DNA from: Sphingobacteruim zhuxiongii
GTDB taxonomy: Bacteria > Bacteroidota > Bacteroidia > Sphingobacteriales > Sphingobacteriaceae
Direction of reading: 5' to 3'
Length of the DNA: 64,000 nucleotides
NCBI RefSeq assembly: GCF_009557615.1
Contig: NZ_CP045652.1
Location: forward strand, 2,790,001 to 2,854,000
This document shows positions 18,968 through 27,878 of this stretch, in pieces; the stretch's first letter is position 1; each line of letters opens with the position of its first letter. Under the pieces are notes generated by a model. It did not search any database and was not told where the DNA came from. It saw only the letters and a program-made list of their open reading frames with translations. Position numbers and translations under genes: made by a program.

Positions 18968-19594
18968 ATGAATTATTCTTACATCAAAAGGCTATCTACG
19001 GCCAGCCTATGTTGTCTACTTCTTTTTAGCGCATGCGAGAAAGAGGAAAAGCCTATAGTCCCTGATCTCCCGGTACAAGAGGAAAAAGTCGTCCTTAATC
19101 TCCTTGCAGACTATAAAACAAGACCTTTCTTCAAGTTCAGTACTGGCGAAGTCGTTAGCAAACCAACAGGTGACAATTGGGACATCCGGTTTGATAACGC
19201 CCAATTGAAAATCAATGGCGGTAACATGTCCAATCCGGTTCGTTCAGGAAACGGCAAAGGAATTATCATCCATACGGCCTATCAAAACGTCAAAGAAATC
19301 CCAAATCTAAGCGAATTAAAACAAGACAATGGTCGAGAGGATTATGCGCTTGGTTATCGTAGCGGGGGCACAACCTGGTATTTTTTAGACGACAACAATT
19401 TCTACATCATCTATCCCGAGAAAACATTGTTTATCCAAACTGCCGACGGAAAAGGCTTTGTCAAACTACAAATCTTTAGTTTCTACAGAGACATGCCGAG
19501 TATGAAAGGAGAAACCTATGATTCAATGAGCTCTCGGATGGATTACTTCAGTTTCCGCTATCAATACATAGAAAAAGGACAGCGATTTCATTAA
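18968..19594 (+). CDS. HmuY-like lipoprotein
   Basis: A 208-aa lipoprotein with lipobox LFSAC (C23) and the HmuY-family pattern: a short N-terminal strand region, then PTGDNWDIRFDNAQLKINGG, a central GIIIHT segment, and the C-terminal TLFIQTADGKGFVKLQIFSFY motif. HmuY proteins are surface lipoproteins that take heme from host proteins and hand it to a TonB-dependent receptor. The heme ligands cannot be assigned by eye because they vary between family members. It is first in a five-gene run that includes the receptor. HmuY family membership is strong; heme as ligand is the usual but unproved inference. Confidence 0.82.
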   Translation: MNYSYIKRLSTASLCCLLLFSACEKEEKPIVPDLPVQEEKVVLNLLADYKTRPFFKFSTGEVVSKPTGDNWDIRFDNAQLKINGGNMSNPVRSGNGKGIIIHTAYQNVKEIPNLSELKQDNGREDYALGYRSGGTTWYFLDDNNFYIIYPEKTLFIQTADGKGFVKLQIFSFYRDMPSMKGETYDSMSSRMDYFSFRYQYIEKGQRFH

Positions 19595-19617
19595 TCGAAT
19601 ATTAACAAACCAAGCAT

Positions 19618-21069
19618 ATGAAATTCAAAAAAACAAAGGGCGTCCTATTTGGACTGTGCCTCACGAGCCTAGTTATTGGCTGTCGTAAAGAGCTTTCTCC
19701 CTTTGGTTCTTACGATAAGCAAGTGCCAATGCAAGCTGAATACAAAGAAACGATTATTGTATACTTCAAAGATAAAAACAACAGCAGCTTCAGCTTACAA
19801 GAGCCTGCCAAATTTTTAACCGAAAAGGCGATTGCACGCCGTAAAGCACAAGCCATTAAGATTGACTCCACAGATTTACCAGTAAACGATAAATATATCC
19901 AAGAGGTCCTGAAAGTGAGCAAAGGGAAACTTTTAAATCGCTCAAAATGGCTTAATTATGTGACCATACACTTACCGGAGCAGCATGAAGATCTAAAAAC
20001 TATTCAATCTTTAGCATTTGTTAAATCGGTCAAACAAATTGGTGTACATATACCCTATCAAGAGCCAGTAGTCCCACCGATAAAAAAGGAAAACAATATC
20101 GTTCCGAAGGGATCCATAAAAATGCTTGACACGCTGAAAGTGAATGCTGTCAATTATGGAAAAACGTATCGTCTTCTAGAGCGATATCAAGCACAGGAAT
20201 TACACGCGAATAAATTCTATGGCAATGGTAAAACAATTGCCATCCTGAGTGAGGGCTTTGGTTATATCGCAGAAAAACCAGAAATAGCACATCTTATTGC
20301 CGAGAACCGCATCATCGATCAATTCGATTTACTCTATAATCGCGATGATATCAGCACCACAACAACCAATGGGAATAATATGCTCGCTATGTTCGCTGCG
20401 ATTGATCCCAAGAACTTTGTAGGTCTGGCACCAAAAGCCGAATATATCTTAACCAGAACGGATCGAGGAGGAACGCAGGAGCCCTTTTTTGAAACCAGTT
20501 GGGTTGCATCTGTCGAACGCGCTGATAGCCTTGGTGTAGATATTATTAGTTCTTCTTGTATGTTCGGAGTAAAGTTTGATCAACCTCAGTTCGATATTAC
20601 CGAGGAACATAGTGATGGTCGATCCATTAGCAGCCAAGTTGCCGATTTAGCCTTTACAAAAGGAATCCTTACGGTTCAAATGTTTCCGCAACGCTCCGCG
20701 GGAATAACCTTTGTTATACCTCCTGAGGATGCCAAAAACATCTTAACAGTTGGGAATGCCAATAGAAATAATGAACCACTATGGTCAATATTGGATAAGC
20801 CTACAGCAGATGGCAGAATTAAACCAGAATTCGCCGTAATCGCACAAGAGATCCCTATAATTTATGGCTGGGGAGATTCCTATAATACGGCGTATAGTCC
20901 ACCCATCCTTGCCGGACTAGTTGCTTGTCTTTGGGAAGCGTTCCCTAACAAAACAAGCGCTGAAATCAAAGACTTACTGATTCGTAGTGCAAGCCAAGGA
21001 TCAAAACCAGACAACAAATTAGGATACGGTGTACCAAATTTCAAAAAAGCTTATGAAAACGCGAAATAA
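19618..21069 (+). CDS. Subtilisin-fold (S8-like) lipoprotein lacking the catalytic triad
   Basis: A 483-aa lipoprotein (lipobox VIGC, C22) with the Bacteroidota subtilase layout: a propeptide-like region with FLTEKAIARRKAQ and SRWLN-like SKWLNYVTIH, then the S8 core and the closing GYGVPNFKKAY. The catalytic positions are changed. The Asp motif reads TIAILSEGFG (S211 where Asp belongs), the HGTHVAG motif reads NGNNMLAMFAA (N251 where His belongs), and GTSMAAP reads NTAYSPP (A425 where Ser belongs). The oxyanion AAGN segment reads QMFPQ. So the fold seems kept but activity is lost, and a binding role is more likely. It lies 23 bases after the HmuY-like gene and overlaps the next gene. Confidence 0.85.
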   Translation: MKFKKTKGVLFGLCLTSLVIGCRKELSPFGSYDKQVPMQAEYKETIIVYFKDKNNSSFSLQEPAKFLTEKAIARRKAQAIKIDSTDLPVNDKYIQEVLKVSKGKLLNRSKWLNYVTIHLPEQHEDLKTIQSLAFVKSVKQIGVHIPYQEPVVPPIKKENNIVPKGSIKMLDTLKVNAVNYGKTYRLLERYQAQELHANKFYGNGKTIAILSEGFGYIAEKPEIAHLIAENRIIDQFDLLYNRDDISTTTTNGNNMLAMFAAIDPKNFVGLAPKAEYILTRTDRGGTQEPFFETSWVASVERADSLGVDIISSSCMFGVKFDQPQFDITEEHSDGRSISSQVADLAFTKGILTVQMFPQRSAGITFVIPPEDAKNILTVGNANRNNEPLWSILDKPTADGRIKPEFAVIAQEIPIIYGWGDSYNTAYSPPILAGLVACLWEAFPNKTSAEIKDLLIRSASQGSKPDNKLGYGVPNFKKAYENAK

Positions 21070-21811
21070 ACAATATAAACTTCTGGCGTTTGTAAAATCA
21101 AACGTACAACAGATCGCCTACTTAACCTTCATCTTGCTACAATTAGGCATGGTTTCTTGCCAGAAAGAAAGCGAAGCTGAATACCAAACCGTTAAGAAAA
21201 AGCAAACCGTAATAGACTACGTTTTAGATCTCGAAAACCTGTACATGATAAAATACAGATTTGAATATAACAATCAATATCAAGTTACACGTATTTATCG
21301 TGGTGAGCGACAAGCAAATGCCAGTCAATTACAACTGATTGCAGTTGCGCATTATGATCAGGCAAATCAAAGTAATCTACCTGATTCTTTGAGCACCTAT
21401 AATACGCGAGGGTATAAAGTTAGAGTCATCCAAGCGAAAGATTTTAATTCCATTGCTAAACCGATTCCGAATCAGATTTACGACTGGCCAACACGTGAGA
21501 ACAAATTGCTCACGGTGCCGGGGGGTGAATTAGCATTCGCTATTGCTGGTAAAAAAATAGGATGGTCAGGAGCTGGACATATGGGATCAGGGAATACCAT
21601 AGATATAATGGACCATCTTAAACTATTGAATCGAAGCAACCTAAAAGACTCTATTCAGCTCGCCGTCACTAGTAAAACCGATGGCACAAAGCGTATGTTT
21701 GACGACTTCCATATCCTTTACAACAATCTGGGCTTTCCGATTGACATGTCCATGTACGACCGCCTAAACGCCGGTTTTGAACAATTAAAAATTAATTACA
21801 GAGAAGAGTAA
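21053..21811 (+). CDS. Unknown lipoprotein of the HmuY-type locus
   Basis: A 252-aa lipoprotein with lipobox GMVSC and no family I recognise. I choose the ATG at 21053 (MKTRNKQYK), which overlaps the pseudo-protease gene by 17 bases and gives a signal peptide with a basic n-region; an upstream ATG at 21029 is also open. Visible features are a YNNQYQVTRIYRG segment that resembles the repeats of the next lipoprotein, and a GELAFAIAGKKIGWSGAGHMG stretch. Close packing with its neighbours implies a shared surface complex. Function unknown. Confidence 0.72.
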   Translation: MKTRNKQYKLLAFVKSNVQQIAYLTFILLQLGMVSCQKESEAEYQTVKKKQTVIDYVLDLENLYMIKYRFEYNNQYQVTRIYRGERQANASQLQLIAVAHYDQANQSNLPDSLSTYNTRGYKVRVIQAKDFNSIAKPIPNQIYDWPTRENKLLTVPGGELAFAIAGKKIGWSGAGHMGSGNTIDIMDHLKLLNRSNLKDSIQLAVTSKTDGTKRMFDDFHILYNNLGFPIDMSMYDRLNAGFEQLKINYREE

Positions 21812-21813
21812 TC

Positions 21814-22599
21814 ATGAGCAATAAAATATATTCAGGCTTAGCGGTAGCTGTATTTGCATTAAGCCTATTTAGTTCTTGCAATAAGCAAATCACTTTCAAA
21901 CAGGAAGATCGTCTGCAAATTGCAGAAAATTTCAGACTGCAGGAAGTGCGATCAAAAAATGGTGAACTGTATGAAAAATACAGTTACGATGATCAAAAGC
22001 GATTGAAACAAGTCGTCTACAATGGTAACGATCTATTTAATCTTCAATACGCGAATGGAACTGCAAAGCTGACAAAGTTTAATAATTACGAGGTTATCTA
22101 TGATCAACAGGACCGACTAATTGAAGTAAAAGGACCAGAATTGAGCAATACGGTATTAAACTACCTCCCAAATCAAATACAAATTATACAAACGACACGT
22201 ACCGTCGTCCCTGGTCCAAAGCCAACACAAATTGACACATTGAATTTGCTTTTAAATACCAAAGGAGAAGTATTGCAAGCGAACTTATTACCCAAAAAAA
22301 TTGGTTATGAATTTCGCTATGATCAATACGCAAGTCCTTATATACACAATGAAAAACAGCTGTTGCCTATTTTATTGATTTATCCGCTTGCACAGGTTTT
22401 CAAAGAGATATCGAGTTTACATACGGGTAAAAATCTGATGAGAATTTATCAAAATGCTAGCAATATCAGCAATAGTGTGGAGAAACCAATGGTTGAGGAT
22501 ATTACCTATCGATACGATCATCTCCGTTATGATATCCCAACTTCAAGTAGCAATCACGGACTGAATAAGTCAGAAAGGCATTTCTTATACAGCGAATAA
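21814..22599 (+). CDS. Unknown lipoprotein with YD-repeat-like strands
   Basis: A 261-aa lipoprotein (lipobox LFSSC) containing short strands of the type YEKYSYDDQKRLKQVVYN and YEVIYDQQDRLIEVKG, which recall the YD/DUF4595-like repeats common in Bacteroidota surface lipoproteins. Only two bases separate it from the previous gene, and seven bases separate it from the TonB-dependent receptor. Probably an accessory surface subunit of that receptor, perhaps occupying the place SusD holds in glycan systems. No enzyme motif seen. Confidence 0.72.
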   Translation: MSNKIYSGLAVAVFALSLFSSCNKQITFKQEDRLQIAENFRLQEVRSKNGELYEKYSYDDQKRLKQVVYNGNDLFNLQYANGTAKLTKFNNYEVIYDQQDRLIEVKGPELSNTVLNYLPNQIQIIQTTRTVVPGPKPTQIDTLNLLLNTKGEVLQANLLPKKIGYEFRYDQYASPYIHNEKQLLPILLIYPLAQVFKEISSLHTGKNLMRIYQNASNISNSVEKPMVEDITYRYDHLRYDIPTSSSNHGLNKSERHFLYSE

Positions 22600-22606
22600 C
22601 ACCATC

Positions 22607-25600
22607 ATGAGAACAAAAAAACATATTACTATTATTCCCTTATTTCTGGTTTTACTGATTCAGACGGTCTGGGCACAAGAAAACATACATGGAAGGGTCA
22701 CGAACGAGAACGCCGACCCATTAAGCCAGGTACAGATTCTGAGCGAAAGTAATCAGGTTCTGGGAATTAGCAACAATAAAGGTTGGTTTCAAATTACGGT
22801 TCGACAGATACCATGTAGTTTAATCTTCAAGAAGGCAGGCTTCGAGAAGAAAAAAATTTGGCTAGAGAAGAAAGAGACGGTACGAATCGAGCTCGCAAAA
22901 TCGTCAGAAAAAATCTTCGAAGTCTATGTCCTGGCCCATCAAAACTATGATAATGTCTACGAAACAAATATGATCGAAGGCTCGGAATTAGTCAATTCTT
23001 TCGAGGCGAACCCCATCAATAGCTTACGCGGTCGTGTACCCGGCTTACAGATGAATGCGACTGCTGGGGGTGTTACATCCGGCAGCGGCATGGTTATCCG
23101 TGGCATGAAGTCACTAGTAGGTGGCAACCAGCCTTTATTTATCTTAGACGGGATGCCTATAGAAAACGAAACTTCAGGGGCCAATCAGTATGGAGGACAA
23201 GACTGGGGAAATACATTGAAAGAACTTAATGTCTATGACATCGAGAATATTCAAGTGTTAAAAAGTGCGGCAGCCGCTCAGAAGTACGGATCTAGAGGGA
23301 TGAATGGCGTAATTGAGATTAATACCAAAGGCAACAAAATGAAACCTGGGTTATCTATTGATGCTAACATTGGTGGGAGCTACGGGCAGGTATATGGAAT
23401 GCCGTCCTTACTTAGCCAGAACGACATCCAACAAATCAATGATCCACGTTTAGCCTGGCTATCGACTGCAAGCGACAATTATTACGACTCCTTTGAGCAG
23501 TCGAATGCACAAATTGGTCAAATTGCGATTAATTATTTTAAAGGGAAAAACAAATTGCGCTTATGCTACGGTGCGGATTACAATAAGGGGACTTACAAGC
23601 GAAACACGCTCGATAAGCACAATTTGATGTTTAAGGGTTTTCAAACTTGGACGAATAAATTTCAAACAGAAATCGGTGCGATATACAATCAAAGTATTTC
23701 GAGAAATGCGCCTAGTATTGGTGCTCAAAAATTTGCATCACTGGGAAGAACTTTTATTGAATATCCCATCGATTTTGCTGCTGCCAGCACGAACGATCCT
23801 TTGGAAAGTGAAACTGCCTGGTATTTATATGGACAGCAAGCCAAAAAAACAGCTGAAAGCATTCGTTTATTTGCGAAAGGAAACTGGAATATCTTACCCG
23901 AACTAGATTTCAAAATTTCCGCAAATTATGCTGACTACGGGATTCGTACACGTGAAAACGCTAGTGGCTATTTTGAACGTATGCTGGGTAATGAAAGCTT
24001 CTATCATCAAGAAAGGGCTTATAATAATAGCGCCAAGGAATATAGCATTGATTGGATGGCGAAAGCAGAGCTCGATTACCATAGAAGTTTTGCTAATCAA
24101 CAGTTCCAAGCGACCTTAGGCTATGACTACTGGCAAACAGAAGGCGGCATTAAGGGATTTTCATACCTCCCAACATCGTCCAACCCATATCGACTCAAAA
24201 TTGGCGCCGAGCGCGAAGTCATTGAACAATTCCTAAATACAAATGCCTACCAACTGGCGTCTCAGTTTAGTGTGAAGCACGCGAACAGTAAGCATATTCA
24301 TGGTGCGCATCTGATGCTAAACTATCAATACGGTCAAAATCTGTTTATTAATGCTGGAACACGATTAGACCATGTCAATACCTTAAGTAACTTAGATAAG
24401 TTAGGCAAAATCACCCAAATTTATCCCTCCATTGGATTCGCATACCTTTATACTTCGACCCTAAGAAATTGGTTAAATCTCCCAGAGAAAGCATTGGACT
24501 TTGCGAAGATTAGAGCAAACTACGGTCATAGTGGTAATGTAACTGGTCTATTCCACTACCAATCTGCAGTAACTGACGATTTGGAACTTCCCTACCCTGG
24601 ACTAAAAACAGTATACAAACCATACTATACCAATTCAGGATCTTGGGGTCTCAGAAATTACCAAACTGGATTCTCTTATGAATACGCGAAAGAAGTAGAA
24701 CTTGGAACCGATTTTAGCTGGTTCACAAATAGACTAGCTTTACACTTAACATGGTATAATCGTACGATCGACAACTACTTATACGATATCGTGAGCCCAT
24801 TGGAGAAATTCAATCAGCCCCTTCGTGATGTACATGCGAAAGTTCGAAACCGAGGTTGGGAGCTACAGCTAACCGCTGTACCATTTAGAACTAATAGCTT
24901 CCAATGGACCAGTAGCATTAACTTTGTCGCAAATCGCAATAAATTCCTGGAGATAAATAGCTCTTCTATTAATAGCTTAACCCAATTAGGCAGCCAAGAC
25001 GACGTTAGTCTCGTTGGAAGTGTCAATGGTAATTTCGGGACTTTATTATCCGGCTATGCTGCCAAAACAAATAGCCAAGGACAATACTTATTAAACTCAC
25101 ATATGGAATATGTTCCTTCGGGTACCGCGAAAGAGATTGGTAACAGTACAGCCAAATGGATTGCTGGATTTGAGAATAAATTTACCTTTAAGAACCTACA
25201 GGTTGGCGCATTATTCGATTTCAAAGTCGGCGGCGATATTTATTCTGGAACACATGCCCTACTATATCAGCGAGCAGTTTTATCAGATACCCGATTTGGG
25301 CGTTCAGAATCGTTCGGCGGAATAGAACGAAAAATGCCTGTACAACAAATCGATCCAGAAACAGGAAAACAACAAACAATTTATAAATCCAGTTTTGACG
25401 GTATTATCCCAACCGGAGTATTCGATGAACATATTCGTTTGTACGGAAAAGACGTCTCCGGTCTTAGTTTTCAAGCAGCTCAAGAACTGATTGGAAAGGA
25501 TAATAATGGAGAATATCTTTTGCAACCCCTTGCTGCCAGTGAGTATTATGCAGGCTTCCACGAACGTGCAGGTGTACGTGAGCGTTCGATCTTTGAAAAT

Positions 25601-25846
25601 AGTTATATCGCCATTCGAGAGATCAATATTGGATATGCTGTACCAAATACATTGGCAAAACGATGGTTCCGCGCAGAATCGGCACAGATAGGAATTGTAG
25701 GTAGAAATTTAGGGTATCTCTATAAGAGCCTTCCTTACAATTTAAATCCAGATGGATCTTACAACAATAGAAATGGTGGATCCTTTGAGTACGCCGCAAT
25801 GCTACCCGTAAGAACTTATGGAATGTTTATGAAATTTTCATTCTAA
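22607..25846 (+). CDS. SusC/RagA-like TonB-dependent receptor without SusD partner
   Basis: A 1079-aa outer-membrane transporter: signal peptide ending VWAQ, CarboxypepD-like domain (about 25-95, IHGRVTNENADPLSQV), plug with NSLRGRVPGLQMNATAGG, LFILDGMPIEN and the LKSAAAAQKYGSRGMNGVIEI motif, then a barrel ending in YGMFMKFSF. No SusD gene lies beside it. Instead it follows an HmuY-like lipoprotein, the dead subtilase and two unknown lipoproteins in one direction with very short gaps. By analogy with HmuR/HmuY it may import heme or another iron compound, although HmuR itself is a smaller, non-SusC receptor. The substrate is inferred only from the neighbours. Confidence 0.88.
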   Translation: MRTKKHITIIPLFLVLLIQTVWAQENIHGRVTNENADPLSQVQILSESNQVLGISNNKGWFQITVRQIPCSLIFKKAGFEKKKIWLEKKETVRIELAKSSEKIFEVYVLAHQNYDNVYETNMIEGSELVNSFEANPINSLRGRVPGLQMNATAGGVTSGSGMVIRGMKSLVGGNQPLFILDGMPIENETSGANQYGGQDWGNTLKELNVYDIENIQVLKSAAAAQKYGSRGMNGVIEINTKGNKMKPGLSIDANIGGSYGQVYGMPSLLSQNDIQQINDPRLAWLSTASDNYYDSFEQSNAQIGQIAINYFKGKNKLRLCYGADYNKGTYKRNTLDKHNLMFKGFQTWTNKFQTEIGAIYNQSISRNAPSIGAQKFASLGRTFIEYPIDFAAASTNDPLESETAWYLYGQQAKKTAESIRLFAKGNWNILPELDFKISANYADYGIRTRENASGYFERMLGNESFYHQERAYNNSAKEYSIDWMAKAELDYHRSFANQQFQATLGYDYWQTEGGIKGFSYLPTSSNPYRLKIGAEREVIEQFLNTNAYQLASQFSVKHANSKHIHGAHLMLNYQYGQNLFINAGTRLDHVNTLSNLDKLGKITQIYPSIGFAYLYTSTLRNWLNLPEKALDFAKIRANYGHSGNVTGLFHYQSAVTDDLELPYPGLKTVYKPYYTNSGSWGLRNYQTGFSYEYAKEVELGTDFSWFTNRLALHLTWYNRTIDNYLYDIVSPLEKFNQPLRDVHAKVRNRGWELQLTAVPFRTNSFQWTSSINFVANRNKFLEINSSSINSLTQLGSQDDVSLVGSVNGNFGTLLSGYAAKTNSQGQYLLNSHMEYVPSGTAKEIGNSTAKWIAGFENKFTFKNLQVGALFDFKVGGDIYSGTHALLYQRAVLSDTRFGRSESFGGIERKMPVQQIDPETGKQQTIYKSSFDGIIPTGVFDEHIRLYGKDVSGLSFQAAQELIGKDNNGEYLLQPLAASEYYAGFHERAGVRERSIFENSYIAIREINIGYAVPNTLAKRWFRAESAQIGIVGRNLGYLYKSLPYNLNPDGSYNNRNGGSFEYAAMLPVRTYGMFMKFSF

Positions 25847-25861
25847 AGCATTTAATTATAA

Positions 25862-25942
25862 GGAGCAGCCTATGTATTACTTCTTGACATATCCTAGCTT
25901 GTTCACAAAGGATTGTTGAGAATTAACGCAAGGGGCTGCTCC
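25862..25942. repeat. Long-range inverted repeat GGAGCAGCC / GGCTGCTCC
   Basis: Perfect 9-base arms at 25862-25870 and 25934-25942, separated by 63 bases, between the receptor gene and the frameshifted HmuY-like gene. No U tract follows the right arm on the plus strand (ATATAAAAC). It may be an mRNA hairpin that tunes expression of the last gene, or a processing site. Confidence 0.5.
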
Positions 25943-26007
25943 ATATAAAACAGCAATACGACAGCAAATTAAAACTACAAGACTACTCTTCTAAAAAAAG
26001 TTAAACC

Positions 26008-26579
26008 ATGAATACTTATAACAAACTCATATTCCTCACTCTATTGATCAGTGCATATTTTGCAGTTGTTCGAAAAATGAAGAGACGAAGCCAACTCCAA
26101 AGGAACTAAAGGATATTTATATCCGCGATCTAAATAATGGTGAGGTTACATCTGGTCAACCAACCGGGATTGCCAGTCCTATCTATTTTAACTTAGAGAG
26201 TCAACAAACCGTATCCGCAGGGAGCAATTGGGATATCGCATTTGGTGGCATCGCAAACACAGTAATTAGTAGCAACAGTAAGGCTGGTACCTGGATGAAA
26301 GTAATGACTGCAGATTACGCGACTATTCAGCAAAAACCGTCGATAACATACGATGAAAGCGAAAGTGGAAATATTGCAAGCTACGACAATGGATGGTATA
26401 TGTTTGATGTGCAAACACATGTCGTGGAACCCATTCGAGGAAAAACATTTTTCCTACAAACATCAAAAGGAAAGCATTACAAATTAAAAATGATAAGCAT
26501 CTATAAGGGCGCTCCTGAGTATCCCACATCGATGGACAAGACGACCTTTCTGACTTTTCAATATAGTGCATTCGACTAA
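26008..26579 (+). pseudogene. Second HmuY-like lipoprotein gene, frameshifted in the signal peptide
   Basis: From the ATG at 26008 the frame encodes a signal sequence (MNTYNKLIFLTLLISAYF) and then runs to an early stop. One base to the side, the frame is open from 26061 to the stop at 26579 and encodes a full HmuY-like mature protein: CSCSKNEETKPTPKELKD, then AGSNWDIAFGG, then TFFLQTSKGKHYKLKMISIY. Adding one T to the run at 26058-26061 (four T) restores lipobox, signal and mature domain into one 190-aa lipoprotein. It is therefore a true frameshift, a phase-variable tract, or a homopolymer sequencing error. The mature frame has no other damage, which argues for recent loss or an error. Confidence 0.8.
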
Positions 26580-26600
26580 GCTGGCGGGCAATACTATTGC

Positions 26601-27563
26601 TTAATTCTTAAGTTCTATGGGCGGCACGCCATAATATCGCTTAAAGGCATTGGTAAAGTTGTTTTGATGGCTGTAGCCCGTCAATGCCGCCACTTCATAA
26701 ATTGGCAAACGCTCGTCTAACAAATATGATTTTGCCTTTTTCATTCGAACCTGCATCAGGTAATTGTTAATGGTAATGGAGTAGTATCGGCGAAAATCTT
26801 TCCGCAATTTACTCTCACTCGTGAGCAGCTCCGAGGCTAGTTCTCTTTGAGTTGGGGGATTTGCAATCCTGTTCTCGAGGATTATTCGAGCCTGCTCTAG
26901 CCTTAAGATATCCTCATTAGAAAATGAAAGACCGGAATCACTTCGAAATTCCAAATACTGTTCAAATTGATACATCAATAAAGCTAAAATACAAGACTCT
27001 AAATGTAAACGACGAATCTCCCCTATTTTCTTCGACTCGACTAACTCAACAATCGTTTGTTGCATTTCGAATGTTGCAGTACAGTCTTTCTGCATATAGG
27101 AGGTTTGATGCCCTAGATTGAGTTGTTCAATAAACTCTTGAAGCAATAGTGAATCGCGCTTGACAAGACTTAAGAAATATTCCTTGGATAAAACGGCAAT
27201 AAAGAAATGATAATCTATTCCGTGTTGAATTTCGAGCGTGGAATTAAATGAAGGGATAAATCGAATGTTGTGCCTACTCACCTCGCGGGGATTGACCTTG
27301 CTACAAGGACCGTAAAATATAAATTGGCTCATCACCGCATCACCTTCTATTTCCGTTTGGAAATGCACAGGCTTTGAAAAATTCATCTTCGCCTGTAGAA
27401 TAAACATACCAGATGTTGCTAACTGGAAATTTTCCATATGAACATGATCATTATCAATCGCTGTTCTACATTCAACCACCGGATTCTCTGGAATATAAAT
27501 ATCAAGCACCTCCTGCTCGAATAAACACTTATCCAATTCTAAAATCTTACTCCTAACAATCAT
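26601..27563 (-). CDS. AraC-family transcriptional regulator (PchR-like)
   Basis: A 320-aa regulator with a non-cupin N-terminal half and a C-terminal AraC double HTH (about 220-320): TQRELASELLTSESKLRKDF for the first helix pair and GYSHQNNFTNAFKRYYGVPP for the second. The spacing and sequence resemble the PchR-type regulators that in Bacteroidota accompany siderophore or heme uptake genes. It converges on the HmuY-type operon with 21 bases between the stops. I infer that it controls that operon in response to an iron ligand. An array of phased repeats lies upstream of it (27731-27780). Family is certain, target inferred. Confidence 0.85.
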   Translation of the reverse strand: MIVRSKILELDKCLFEQEVLDIYIPENPVVECRTAIDNDHVHMENFQLATSGMFILQAKMNFSKPVHFQTEIEGDAVMSQFIFYGPCSKVNPREVSRHNIRFIPSFNSTLEIQHGIDYHFFIAVLSKEYFLSLVKRDSLLLQEFIEQLNLGHQTSYMQKDCTATFEMQQTIVELVESKKIGEIRRLHLESCILALLMYQFEQYLEFRSDSGLSFSNEDILRLEQARIILENRIANPPTQRELASELLTSESKLRKDFRRYYSITINNYLMQVRMKKAKSYLLDERLPIYEVAALTGYSHQNNFTNAFKRYYGVPPIELKN

Positions 27564-27730
27564 TTCGCACGAATCAACACAATTTCTTAATACCTAATAA
27601 AATTCGCTAAAAAGATAATGAATGTTATTTATAATCATTCTAAATAATAAGTGTTTTAACAAAGAAATAATATTGAGAACAGGAATCGGTGTTTATCTAT
27701 CATACATATAAGATGTTCAATTTCCACAGT

Positions 27731-27780
27731 TTAAGCTACAGCTTAAGCCTAGCTCAAGCGTACTTTAAGCATACCTTAAC
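27731..27780. repeat. Helically phased TTAAGC repeats
   Basis: Five copies of TTAAGC or a close variant start at 27731, 27743, 27754, 27765 and 27776, at steps of 12, 11, 11 and 11 bases. That is one DNA turn per copy, so all would face the same side. The array lies 168-217 bases upstream of the AraC gene and downstream of nrdG. It may be a tandem operator. Confidence 0.6.
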
Positions 27781-27878
27781 CCATGAATTGTGGTTTTGAT
27801 CGAATAAGCTACGAACATGCTCTAAGCCAAAGTCGAGCCTTCGTGAAGATTTTTATATGAACATTAAATCAAAGCTTC

